Part shown: positions 49,157 to 57,667 of the stretch, one piece after another
Numbering within the stretch: the first letter of the stretch is position 1
How the letters are laid out: each line of letters opens with the position of its first letter
Source of the DNA: an uncultured Bacteroidales bacterium
GTDB taxonomy: Bacteria; Bacteroidota; Bacteroidia; Bacteroidales; F082
DNA length: 64,000 nt
Reading direction: 5' to 3'
Assembly: GCA_900317055.1 (NCBI GenBank)
Contig: ONFF01000004.1
Coordinates: forward strand, 1-64,000
Program-made: the position numbers and the translations under genes
Notes under the pieces: generated by a model
The model's database searches: none
What the model was told of the DNA's origin: nothing
The model's input: the letters and a program-made list of their open reading frames with translations, nothing else

Positions 49157-50368
49157 CTATTGCCGCTTCGCCTCATAGCCGATGTCAGTGATGGCCTTGA
49201 TGACGGCCTCATCGGTGATGTCGCCTTTAACGGTGGCGGTACCAGCGGCGAGGTCAACAGTCACCTCATCGATGCCCTGCAAGCCTTGCAAGGTCTTTTC
49301 CACATTGGCACGGCAGTGGTTGCACATCATGCCGTCCACTTTAAACACTCTTGTTTCCATAGTTTTATCTTTTTTCTTTGGTACAAATCTCATTATCAGC
49401 GCATAGACCAGCAGGCAGCCCAACACGATACTGCAAATCACGTTGAACAAGGCTGGCGTGGCATGGCAGCAGGCGTGAGTCAGCACCAGATGAGAGGTGA
49501 ACCACTCACGAGGCAGCAGATAATCCACACCTAAGCCGAAGGCAAAGGCACCCAAGGTGATCGACAGCAGGTAGAGCCACAGCGTCTTCCGTCCCAGCAC
49601 CTTGCGGATGACCAGGATGGAAGCCATGTTGGAGGCTGGCCCTGCCATCAGCAGGACGAGTGCCGCACCGGGTGTGATGCCTTTGAGCATCAGCGCGACG
49701 GCAATTGGGATGGAACCCGTGGCGCACACATACATCGGGATGGAGATGGCCAGCATCACCAGCATGCTCAGGATGGGCGTGTCGGCAAAACGCAGGAAGA
49801 AATCGTCGGGAACGAAAACCGTGATCAGTCCCGCGATGACCAAGCCCAGCACGAGCCATCGGCCGATGTCCTGGATCATGTCAACGAAGCCATATCGTAA
49901 AGCCTCCAGGCACTTCTGCCAAAAGCTGAGTTTTGGTTTGTCTTCGGCTTGCTTTTGTACGGCCTCGTTAGGCTCATTGCGCGTGGCCATAGTCACCACG
50001 CCACCACCAAACAAAGCCGTGACAAGCGCCGCCACAGGCCGTAGGATGGCGAAGGGAACGCCCAACAGGGAGGCCGTGGCCAAGATGGAATCGACACCCG
50101 TTTGTGGCGTGGCAATCAGGAACGAGGTGGTAGCACCTTTCGAGGCCCCTTCTTTTCGCAGCGACATGGCCGTAGGGATCACGCCGCAAGAGCAAAGGGG
50201 AAGCGGCACACCGAGAAGCGCCGCCCAAATGACGCTGCTGAAACTGTTTTTGCCAAGATAACGCCGATACAGGCTGGCTGGCACAAACGAGTGCAGCAAC
50301 CCCGCAAAGGCGAATCCCAGCAGCAGATATGGTGACATTTCATTGACTAAAGCCCAAATTTCAAGCAT
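49157..50368 (-). CDS. SO_0444-type Cu/Zn efflux permease fused to a heavy-metal-associated domain
   Basis: 403 residues. Two permease halves (DUF318/ArsP-like) with the cysteine motif PLPLCSCGVIPTAMSLR near residue 55 and MYVCATGSIPIAVALMLKG near 215; about eight to ten membrane segments, and HACCHATPALFN near the end of the membrane part. Residues about 338-403 are an HMA domain (VDGMMCNHCRANVEKTL, the C-x2-C metal site). Such permeases export copper or zinc, and the HMA tail probably hands over the metal ion. Own promoter at 50395. Confidence 0.9.
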   Translation of the reverse strand: MLEIWALVNEMSPYLLLGFAFAGLLHSFVPASLYRRYLGKNSFSSVIWAALLGVPLPLCSCGVIPTAMSLRKEGASKGATTSFLIATPQTGVDSILATASLLGVPFAILRPVAALVTALFGGGVVTMATRNEPNEAVQKQAEDKPKLSFWQKCLEALRYGFVDMIQDIGRWLVLGLVIAGLITVFVPDDFFLRFADTPILSMLVMLAISIPMYVCATGSIPIAVALMLKGITPGAALVLLMAGPASNMASILVIRKVLGRKTLWLYLLSITLGAFAFGLGVDYLLPREWFTSHLVLTHACCHATPALFNVICSIVLGCLLVYALIMRFVPKKKDKTMETRVFKVDGMMCNHCRANVEKTLQGLQGIDEVTVDLAAGTATVKGDITDEAVIKAITDIGYEAKRQ

Positions 50369-50394
50369 GGTTGCAATCCTTCTAAAATTGGATG

Positions 50395-50402
50395 CAAAGG
50401 TA
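50395..50402 (-). promoter_or_regulatory. -7 box of the metal permease gene
   Basis: Minus strand TACCTTTG, 26 bases upstream of the ATG at 50368. Confidence 0.65.
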
Positions 50403-50411
50403 CAAAAATGT

Positions 50412-50978
50412 TTAATTCAATGCTTCGGCAGACTTTTTCATTGCACATTCTGCCAGTCGTATGGCGAGCATGGCGATGGGGATGGTCAATGCCATGACGA
50501 CAATCAGCATGGGGATGTTGTCGATGACGGGTTTCATCAGCTGGTCATAACCGGCAGGCATCTCTTCGACGGCAGCGGCTAACGATCCCTCGGTGTCGGT
50601 CCACCAATGAAGGGTGTAGGCAAAAAACGAGAAAGCGAAGGGAACAAAGCTCCAGCGGACACCTTTCAGCGTGTCGTAGCCTTTCATCTTTCTGAGAATC
50701 TCGGCCAAAGCGGTCAAAACAACCGTTCCAATGATGTAAGCCAGATCCGCTTCGCCCGCTATCAAGAACAGGACGAAGATGAATCCGTTCAGGGCTGTTG
50801 CCGCCCCGAAGCCACGGATGAGCGTGCAGGTGTAAAGGTAGATGAAAGCAGACACCAGCGGTAGCACCGCGCCGATATATGCATAGCACATCGGGTGGAT
50901 AGCGCCACTTGCAGCACCCATAATAAACAAGGCCAGATAAGCGATGGCCATAAGGAAAACTTTTAATACTGTTTTCAT
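50412..50978 (-). CDS. MptD-family ECF transporter S component (Trep_Strep type)
   Basis: 188 residues with six predicted membrane segments: ALFIMGAASGAIHPMCYAYI, then FIYLYTCTLIRGFGAATAL, IAGEADLAYIIGTVVLTALAE, and IPMLIVVMALTIPIAMLAIRL. The pattern matches MptD/Trep_Strep substrate-binding subunits of energy-coupling-factor importers. No ECF ATPase or T subunit is adjacent, so it would have to share components encoded elsewhere. The vitamin or metal it binds is unknown. Confidence 0.8.
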   Translation of the reverse strand: MKTVLKVFLMAIAYLALFIMGAASGAIHPMCYAYIGAVLPLVSAFIYLYTCTLIRGFGAATALNGFIFVLFLIAGEADLAYIIGTVVLTALAEILRKMKGYDTLKGVRWSFVPFAFSFFAYTLHWWTDTEGSLAAAVEEMPAGYDQLMKPVIDNIPMLIVVMALTIPIAMLAIRLAECAMKKSAEALN

Positions 50979-51179
50979 AATTGTTACTTTTTAAAATAAT
51001 GATACTACAAAAGTCCGTCTTTGTAAAAATTCCGACAATCCCTACAAATAGGTATTTTTGAGTCTTTCTTTCCCTATTGTTGGTTTCCAAAGAGATGTGA
51101 TGCAATGGACATAAAATCACGATAATTAGTGATTTTTGAGTAATCAACAACTGAATGTTTTAGAAGTTGTGACGGGGTC

Positions 51180-51770
51180 TCAATGCGCAAAAACAACCCC
51201 CAAATAGCATCTCACACTTGTAGGCATTTCGATGTTTGAAACAGGGATAAGCCTGTCAACCTTCAAAGTCAGGTGGACGATTTCAGTAAGGGCAAACTCC
51301 AAACCGATGTTAGGATTCACGAAGAAAAACGTCTCATTATGCAGAAAGGCATCTGGTTCCGCTTCCCAGTCGTCAGCCGAGCCTTCAAACATCAGTAGCG
51401 AAGAAACTTTCCCTCCACCGATAGTGACACCCGCATAAGGTTTCCATCGCCCGAATTGCCAATAGGCATCAGCCAGCAGTCCGCCCCAGCTGGTTCGGAT
51501 ATAACTGCCGTTGTGCATTTGTTTCAAGGTACTCACATAGCCTTCACCACCCAAACGAAAATGATTGCCAAGATGATAACGGAGCACTCCGCCGAGGCCG
51601 AAGGTCATTCCTTCCGCTTTATGGTTTAAGGCGGTTAGGTTGCCATGCAGGTAACCCGTATGTATCATCATACCACCATCGAAACGCTGGAGGTTTTGGG
51701 CTTGGCTATGTGTGAACGGGAAGATGATCAACAGAAAGGATAGAACAATATATATCAGCGGTCTTTTCAT
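51180..51770 (-). CDS. Outer-membrane beta-barrel-like protein
   Basis: 196 residues from the ATG at 51770; the ORF extends 18 codons upstream into the methyltransferase gene. Signal peptide MKRPLIYIVLSFLLIIFPFTHSQAQ, then alternating strands (FDGGMMIHTGYLHGN; FGLGGVLRYHLG; YAGVTIGGGKVSSLL) ending in a strand with aromatic residues, as in eight-stranded OmpW/OmpA-type barrels. Role unknown. ATG overlaps the upstream gene stop by 4 bases. Confidence 0.75.
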   Translation of the reverse strand: MKRPLIYIVLSFLLIIFPFTHSQAQNLQRFDGGMMIHTGYLHGNLTALNHKAEGMTFGLGGVLRYHLGNHFRLGGEGYVSTLKQMHNGSYIRTSWGGLLADAYWQFGRWKPYAGVTIGGGKVSSLLMFEGSADDWEAEPDAFLHNETFFFVNPNIGLEFALTEIVHLTLKVDRLIPVSNIEMPTSVRCYLGVVFAH

Positions 51771-52579
51771 TTCTTTCCCTTCAAAATCGCCGACCCGCTC
51801 AGCCCCATCCATTTGGCTTCCCATGGGGTCATGAACATGCCGTTGGTGGTGTCAATGAGTTCAACCTCTTCATAGCCCATGCCTTTCAGTTTTTTGACAA
51901 AAGCCTGCATGTCGCCATATTTGAATCGAGAGAAAATGTCATGAATGGCAAAGGTGCCGCCTTTCTTCAGCAAACGCAGGGTTTCCAACAAAATGGCTTG
52001 TCGGTCGCGGCTTGGGATGTTGTGATAGACATAATTGCTGGTCACCGAATCGAAAGTCTCGTCGGCAAAGTCAAGTTTCAATGCGTTGCCATGGCCGAAA
52101 TGGGTATTACTCACACCCTCGGCCTGTGCGTTTTGTTCGCATAAGGCAAGGCTATAGGAAGCATATTCTTTGCCCCAGCGGTCGATGCCGAACATCTCGG
52201 CCTTGGGGTTGCGTTTGGCGCAAGCGATGGCCAGCGCACCACTACCGCAGCCCACATCGAGGCCTTTGCCACCTTCGGGAAGGGTGACATAAGCGGATAC
52301 ACCGTTAATGATCTGTTTCGACATCTGACGCTTGCCGTTGTAGGAGAAGGCACGATGCAATAGCCACATCCATAGTGTCACCAAAGCCAGCACGATGGCG
52401 AGCACAAGGAAAACGATTTTCAGGACAGTCTTTAGCGTTCCGGCGGCAAGCAGTCCGCTCACGCCAAAGACCAAGAACAATATCAGGCCGGCCAATGCAC
52501 CGCCCAAAGTCCCAAGGATCATGCCTTTAGGCATCCAGTTTTTGTAGTTGGATTTCATTTTCTTTAATGCTGTTTTCAT
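51767..52579 (-). CDS. SAM-dependent methyltransferase with N-terminal membrane segments
   Basis: 270 residues from the ATG at 52579. Two hydrophobic segments near residues 18-60 (MILGTLGGALAGLILFLVFG; TVLKIVFLVLAIVLALVTLW) anchor it in the membrane. The methyltransferase part starts near residue 95: GGKGLDVGCGSGALAIACAK (motif I), DSVTSNYVYHNIPS, and RLLKKGGTFAIHDIF. The substrate may be a membrane lipid or quinone; not determined. Translationally coupled to the barrel gene that follows. Confidence 0.85.
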   Translation of the reverse strand: MKTALKKMKSNYKNWMPKGMILGTLGGALAGLILFLVFGVSGLLAAGTLKTVLKIVFLVLAIVLALVTLWMWLLHRAFSYNGKRQMSKQIINGVSAYVTLPEGGKGLDVGCGSGALAIACAKRNPKAEMFGIDRWGKEYASYSLALCEQNAQAEGVSNTHFGHGNALKLDFADETFDSVTSNYVYHNIPSRDRQAILLETLRLLKKGGTFAIHDIFSRFKYGDMQAFVKKLKGMGYEEVELIDTTNGMFMTPWEAKWMGLSGSAILKGKK

Positions 52580-52797
52580 AGGCTTACTTTTAGTTGTTTG
52601 ACACTGCAAAGTAATGGCCATTTCAAAAACCGTGAAATCCCTATTGATGGGTAATGTCAAATGATCTTATCCCAAGTTTTGATGACTTTTGAGAACAAAC
52701 GCCGCAAAGGTTCTTGTGTGATGCATGGGCAATCCATGATGGAGTTTTGAAGGAAACAGTGGTGAAGAAAAAGGTCCGAATATTCGCAATAAACCAG

Positions 52798-52805
52798 TAT
52801 CTTTG
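52798..52805 (+). promoter_or_regulatory. -7 box of the GNAT gene at 52822
   Basis: TATCTTTG, 16 bases upstream of the ATG at 52822. Confidence 0.65.
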
Positions 52806-52821
52806 CCAAAAATATCCATGT

Positions 52822-53265
52822 ATGCAAAACCTCATCATCAGCCCCATCACCATCGAGCATTTGGACCAATATGGTGCCATCTACGCTTCGGCGTTTTCGG
52901 GCGAGCCGTGGAACGACAACTGGTCGGTGGAAGACGCTACCATCCATGTTCGTGAACTGCTTGAATGCCAACAGCATTACGGCTTGGAGTGCATCATAGA
53001 CGGAGAAGTGGCAGGCTTCATTTTGGGCACTTCCATGCTGTTCCATTATGGCCGCACCTTCGAGATCAATGACCTCGCCGTAGCACCTCAATACCAACGC
53101 AAAGGCATCGCCAGCCGTTTGCTGGAGCAATGCCTCGCCGACCTCAAAGCGCAGGGCATTGTAGGTTTCCATTTGATTACCGCCCGCGAGGGCGTATTGC
53201 CCGCTTTCTATGAAAGATTCGGGTTCAAGAAAGAGGAGCGGGTGATGCTGATGGGGAAGGAGTAA
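52822..53265 (+). CDS. GNAT-family N-acetyltransferase
   Basis: 147 residues from the ATG at 52822, chosen because the promoter lies at 52798 (the frame is open upstream). EINDLAVAPQYQRKGIASRLL holds the acetyl-CoA loop Q-R-K-G-I-A, and FHLITAREGVLPAFYERFGF is the last strand-helix. RimI-like small GNAT; substrate unknown. Confidence 0.9.
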   Translation: MQNLIISPITIEHLDQYGAIYASAFSGEPWNDNWSVEDATIHVRELLECQQHYGLECIIDGEVAGFILGTSMLFHYGRTFEINDLAVAPQYQRKGIASRLLEQCLADLKAQGIVGFHLITAREGVLPAFYERFGFKKEERVMLMGKE

Positions 53266-53278
53266 TCAAAAAAAGCTA

Positions 53279-53286
53279 TATCTTTG
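53279..53286 (+). promoter_or_regulatory. -7 box of the small protein/TonB receptor operon
   Basis: TATCTTTG, 21 bases upstream of the ATG at 53308. Confidence 0.65.
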
Positions 53287-53307
53287 CCCCGTCGAAAGTT
53301 TAAAGAA

Positions 53308-53622
53308 ATGAAGCGATACAAAAATAAGATAGCGTTATTCCTATTGGCCGTCTATCTGCCAATGTGGCTGCTGTCGTCGTTTCATGTCCATGCTTATCCC
53401 TTGAAAGCTGCCGATGCGATTGAAGAGCAACATTCGTCGATAATGGATGAAGACGGATGTTTGCTTTGCCAGTTCCATCAACTAGCTTACGAGGAATCTC
53501 CACATGTGGTCGTGACGGTCAACCTGCCGGAAACTAAGGTGGAGCCTATTCCTATGGTTCAAGATGTTGCTTCAGCTTTCGAACAACCATTCTCATCACG
53601 CGCCCCACCTGTCTTGTTGTAA
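53308..53622 (+). CDS. Small exported His/Cys protein preceding a TonB receptor
   Basis: 104 residues. N-terminal hydrophobic segment (IALFLLAVYLPMWLLSSFHVHAY) that could be a signal anchor, followed by DEDGCLLCQFHQLAYEE, a C-x2-C with nearby His residues. The HVH and CxxCxxH residues suggest metal binding, similar in layout to small DUF2946-type proteins encoded beside metal receptors, though the family is not certain. It starts the transcription unit with the receptor gene, 50 bases away. Confidence 0.75.
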   Translation: MKRYKNKIALFLLAVYLPMWLLSSFHVHAYPLKAADAIEEQHSSIMDEDGCLLCQFHQLAYEESPHVVVTVNLPETKVEPIPMVQDVASAFEQPFSSRAPPVLL

Positions 53623-53672
53623 ATATCAGAGAATCAATTTACTGTATTTATAACTTAACAACAAGACTAAAA

Positions 53673-55766
53673 ATGAAAAAAACATTATTTATAGCCTTGT
53701 CATTGGCGTATGGTTTGCCAATGACGGCTCAGAGTTTGCCTGACTCTACCGATATGTTTTTCAGGCATTTGGAATTAAAGGAAGTGACGGTGACGGGTGC
53801 CGTAGGCGACATGAGAATGAAAGAAACGCCAATGCCTATCGTAGTGCTTCAAGCCAAGGAACTGCATCAGTTGTCGTCCACCAATCTGATTGACGCCATC
53901 GCCAAACAGCCAGGCGTATCACAAATCACCACGGGAAGTGGCATCTCAAAGCCCGTCATCCGTGGGCTAGGCTACAACCGCATCGTGGTTGTTAACGACG
54001 GCATTCGCCAGGAAGGCCAACAATGGGGCGACGAGCATGGCATAGAAATCGATGCCAACGAGGTCGGCGCGGTGGAAATCCTGAAAGGTCCCGCCAGCCT
54101 CATGTATGGCTCCGATGCCATGGGCGGCGTGTTGGTATTCAAAGGGACTCCTACCCTACCCGAAGGCAGCATTAAAGGCAAGGTAAACGCCGAATATCAA
54201 ACGAATAACGGCTTGCTGGGAGCATCGTTCAACCTCGCTGGAAACCAAAAAGGCTTTACTTGGGATGCCCGATTCAGCGAAAAGCACGCCCATGCCTACA
54301 AGAACCGTTTTGACGGCTATGTGCCCAACTCCCAATTCGGTGAGCGAGCCTTCTCGCTCAAAACTGGACTGATGCGCAATTGGGGCTTTTCCAACCTGAA
54401 ATTTGGTTATTACAACCTCACTCCAAGCATTGTGGAAGGCGAACGCGACACGGTTACTGGCGAATTGATCTCCGAGGAAGGCGACCTGCTTTCGTATCGT
54501 CATGGCCTACCCTATCAGCGGGTGTATCACTACAAGGCGGTTTCGGAGAGTTTCATTAATCTGTCATCTGGATACCTAAAGGTGATTGCAGGCTATCAGC
54601 AGAACCGACGCAAGGAGTTTGAGGAAACTGCCGACGAATATGGCCTGTATCTGCAACTGCACACCTTGAACTATGATGTCCGCTATGTCTCGGAAGAAAA
54701 ATCAGGCTGGAAGTTCTCGACAGGACTGAATGGCATGGGACAGAAATCCATCAATCTAGGCGAGGAATTCCTTATCCCCGACTATGCCTTGTTTGACGCA
54801 GGCGTGTATGCCACGGCTTCCAAAATATTGGGTCGTTGGAATTTAAGTGGTGGACTTCGTTTCGATTACCGTTATTTGAATGCGAAGGGCTTGATAGAAG
54901 ATGGTGAGGTGCGTTTTGAGGATTTTACGAGACATTTTCAAGGCATCACGGGCAGTATGGGAGCGACATGCGAAGTCACGGAAAGGCTTGACCTGAAATT
55001 CAATCTTGCCCGAGGCTACCGTGCACCTAACATCAGCGAGTTGGCCTCTAATGGCGAACACGAAGGATCGTTGAGGTATGAGATTGGAAACCATAACTTT
55101 AAGCCAGAATATAGTTGGCAGGCAGACTTGGGCCTGAATTATGCCACGCGTTATTTCGAATTGAATGCCGCTGTGTTCGCCAACCACATCAGCAACTATA
55201 TTTATCTGCATCGCATCGACAGCATCATTGAACCCGATTTGATGACTTTTGCCTATGCGCAGGGCGAGGCGACGCTGATGGGCTTCGAGGCGGGTTTTGA
55301 CATTCATCCTTTCCATGCCCTTCATATTGGGTCGTCGTTTTCTTATGTCAACGCTCAATTGCTGCACCAACCTGAAGAGATGCGCTGGCTTCCAATGACA
55401 CCCGCATCACGCCTTTCGGCAGATGTGAAATACGAAATCACGCACGACAGCAAGGTGTTCAACAATGCCTATCTTGCAGCCCGCATGGATTGGTACTTGG
55501 AGCAGAACCATTATTATGCAGCCTACGACACCGAGACGGCCACCCCCTCCTACCTCTTGCTTGGGCTTTCAGCCGGAACCGATGTCTTGATTAAAGGCAA
55601 GAAAGTCGCTGAATTGGCATTAATCGTCGACAACCTCACGGATGTGTGCTATCAAGACCACTTGAGCCGCCTGAAATATGCGGATTGGAATGTCGTGACA
55701 GGAAGACGCGGTGTGTTCAACATGGGTCGCAATATCGTTTTCAAGCTGACGGTGCCCATTGGGTGA
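53673..55766 (+). CDS. TonB-dependent outer-membrane receptor
   Basis: 697 residues. Signal peptide ending PMTAQ, then the plug domain (LKEVTVTGAVGDMRMKETPMP; IAKQPGVSQITTGSGISKPVIR; GPASLMYGSDAMGGVLVF) and a 22-strand barrel closing with the aromatic-rich FNMGRNIVFKLTV end. There is no carboxypeptidase-like N-terminal domain and no SusD partner, so it is a siderophore/metal/cobalamin-type receptor rather than a glycan SusC. The upstream His/Cys protein hints at zinc or copper. Confidence 0.9.
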   Translation: MKKTLFIALSLAYGLPMTAQSLPDSTDMFFRHLELKEVTVTGAVGDMRMKETPMPIVVLQAKELHQLSSTNLIDAIAKQPGVSQITTGSGISKPVIRGLGYNRIVVVNDGIRQEGQQWGDEHGIEIDANEVGAVEILKGPASLMYGSDAMGGVLVFKGTPTLPEGSIKGKVNAEYQTNNGLLGASFNLAGNQKGFTWDARFSEKHAHAYKNRFDGYVPNSQFGERAFSLKTGLMRNWGFSNLKFGYYNLTPSIVEGERDTVTGELISEEGDLLSYRHGLPYQRVYHYKAVSESFINLSSGYLKVIAGYQQNRRKEFEETADEYGLYLQLHTLNYDVRYVSEEKSGWKFSTGLNGMGQKSINLGEEFLIPDYALFDAGVYATASKILGRWNLSGGLRFDYRYLNAKGLIEDGEVRFEDFTRHFQGITGSMGATCEVTERLDLKFNLARGYRAPNISELASNGEHEGSLRYEIGNHNFKPEYSWQADLGLNYATRYFELNAAVFANHISNYIYLHRIDSIIEPDLMTFAYAQGEATLMGFEAGFDIHPFHALHIGSSFSYVNAQLLHQPEEMRWLPMTPASRLSADVKYEITHDSKVFNNAYLAARMDWYLEQNHYYAAYDTETATPSYLLLGLSAGTDVLIKGKKVAELALIVDNLTDVCYQDHLSRLKYADWNVVTGRRGVFNMGRNIVFKLTVPIG

Positions 55767-55857
55767 CCTCCCCCATCCCATATCATGCCCCTTCTCAGCA
55801 CAATACTATGTCAAAGCCTATTTGAAAGATTTTTTTTCAAATCAGAAAAAAACCTCG

Positions 55858-55865
55858 TATTTTTG
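55858..55865 (+). promoter_or_regulatory. -7 box of the acyl ligase/ACP/GNAT-like operon
   Basis: TATTTTTG, 34 bases upstream of the ATG at 55900. Confidence 0.65.
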
Positions 55866-55899
55866 CTGATGGAAAACACATCAAGTAAAATTTTGTTAT

Positions 55900-57417
55900 A
55901 TGTCTAATAACCAATCAATTATTACAAACGCAGAGTATTTCCCAAGCATGCTTCCCGCAGAGGAACTTGCTCAATTGAAGTTTATCCCAACATTTCCCGA
56001 ATTTGTAACATGGATAGAACAAAAGTGGGCTGATCTGCCATGCTTATCCGACACGGTCAACACATTGACTTATAAGCAAACCTGTGACATCATTGCCCGT
56101 AAACGCGCTTTGCTGAACGAATTAGGCCTGCAAAAAGGTGACAAGGTGGCTATTCTCGACAACATTACCGTCGAGGCGGTTGAAATGTTTCTCGCCGTCA
56201 CTTCAGCAGGCTATGTGGCCATCAACCTGCCTTCGCAGCTTCCTCCTCAAGCCATCGTGGGCTGCTGCATGAAGTTTGGCGTAAAGGTGTTGGCTTACGG
56301 CAAGGACTTCGCTGAGGCAGTGAATGGCGTGCCATGCAAAGCTATCGCCATCACTGATTGCGCCGACCATACCGCCCCCGTGGCTACGGTCGATAAGGAC
56401 GACCCAGCCGCTATCTTCTTCACAGGTGGTACCACGGGTGCTCCTAAAGGTGCGGTCCTACCCCATCGTGCTTTGATGCGCGGTGCCTTGAATGGCGTAT
56501 ATGCTCCAGGTAGCCAACTCGGTCATCACCGTTATGCCTGCGTGTTGCCCTTGAGCCATGTGTTCGGCCTCGTCCGTAGCACATTGTCCGTCCTGATGGA
56601 AGGCGGTGCCTGGTTCTCTGCCGGCAACACCAAAGAGACAATCACCAAGTTCCCCGTCATTCGTCCTACCTGCCTCGTTGCCGTTCCCGGTATCTGCGAG
56701 ATTCTGCTAGGTCTGGTCAAGATGTACGGAAAGCCTTTCCTGGGTGGTCAATTGGGATTCATTATCTCGGGTGCCGCCAATGTGCCCCCGAAACTCATCG
56801 GCGAGTTCGACGAGTTGGGCATCCACCTCTTTGCAGGTTACGGCATGACCGAAGGCGCTAACCTCACCACGGGCAATATCGATGTGAAGTCGCGTCCCAC
56901 CTCAGTCGGCAAGCTCTATCCTGAACAAGAGGCAAAAGTGGTCGATGGTGAATTGTGGTTCCGTGGCGACAATGTATTCCTCGGTTACTATGGCGACCCT
57001 GAAAAGACGGCCGAAACCCTTACCGAAGATGGTTGGATTAAGACCGGCGACCTCGTGCGCTTCGATGAAGAAGGCTACATGTACATCGTTGGACGCATCA
57101 AGAACCTCATCATCCTCTCCAACGGTGAGAATGTCAGCCCTGAGAGCATCGAAGAGCCGTTCTACAAAGACCCCAAGCTCCGCGATTGCCTCGTCAAGGA
57201 AGACGAACTGGATGGCCGTCAGGTGATTGCCATAGAGATTCTGCCACGCATGGAGGAGTTTGGCAACGGTCCATGGGAAGAAGTGGAAGCCTATTTCAAG
57301 GATTTGGTCGGCAAAGTCAACGCTGAGCTGCCCACAACCCACCAAGTAAGCAAAGTCACAGTGCGTAAGGAGGACTTCAAACGCACGGGCGCCATGAAAG
57401 TCTCAAGAAACCAATAA
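55900..57417 (+). CDS. AMP-binding acyl-CoA/acyl-ACP synthetase
   Basis: 505 residues of the ANL superfamily: P-loop FFTGGTTGAPKGAVLPH near residue 175, motif A5 FAGYGMTEGANLT near 310, GWIKTGDLVRFDEEGYMYIVG near 380 and the C-terminal Lys in KRTGAMKVSRNQ. It activates a fatty acid as acyl-AMP and loads CoA or the adjacent ACP. First gene of the operon with ACP and a GNAT-like protein; three bases separate it from the ACP gene. The layout fits the acyl-ACP supply for ceramide synthesis. Confidence 0.9.
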   Translation: MSNNQSIITNAEYFPSMLPAEELAQLKFIPTFPEFVTWIEQKWADLPCLSDTVNTLTYKQTCDIIARKRALLNELGLQKGDKVAILDNITVEAVEMFLAVTSAGYVAINLPSQLPPQAIVGCCMKFGVKVLAYGKDFAEAVNGVPCKAIAITDCADHTAPVATVDKDDPAAIFFTGGTTGAPKGAVLPHRALMRGALNGVYAPGSQLGHHRYACVLPLSHVFGLVRSTLSVLMEGGAWFSAGNTKETITKFPVIRPTCLVAVPGICEILLGLVKMYGKPFLGGQLGFIISGAANVPPKLIGEFDELGIHLFAGYGMTEGANLTTGNIDVKSRPTSVGKLYPEQEAKVVDGELWFRGDNVFLGYYGDPEKTAETLTEDGWIKTGDLVRFDEEGYMYIVGRIKNLIILSNGENVSPESIEEPFYKDPKLRDCLVKEDELDGRQVIAIEILPRMEEFGNGPWEEVEAYFKDLVGKVNAELPTTHQVSKVTVRKEDFKRTGAMKVSRNQ

Positions 57418-57420
57418 GCC

Positions 57421-57663
57421 ATGGAAAGAGAGCACATTTTCAACGAGCTGAAGGAAATCCTGAAGCTCATCAAGCCATCAGCTGATTTCAGTAAGATCAA
57501 CGAAGACTCACAGCTTGTCCGCGATGTGGGCTTGGACTCACTGACCATCTTGCTGTTGAGCCTCGCCATCGAGAACAAGTTTGCTTTCAAGTTCGAAGGC
57601 AATCCCAAGTTCACCACGGTGGGCGAAGTCATTGACTTTATCAGCGCGAATTCAACCCTTTAA
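57421..57663 (+). CDS. Acyl carrier protein, second to the housekeeping copy
   Basis: 80 residues. The phosphopantetheine site is VRDVGLDSLTILLLSLAIE with Ser40 of GLDSL. The sequence is divergent from housekeeping AcpP (no long acidic helix II of the usual type), so it is probably a dedicated carrier for the adjacent ligase or for the palmitoyltransferase encoded downstream. Confidence 0.9.
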   Translation: MEREHIFNELKEILKLIKPSADFSKINEDSQLVRDVGLDSLTILLLSLAIENKFAFKFEGNPKFTTVGEVIDFISANSTL

Positions 57664-57667
57664 GCCT

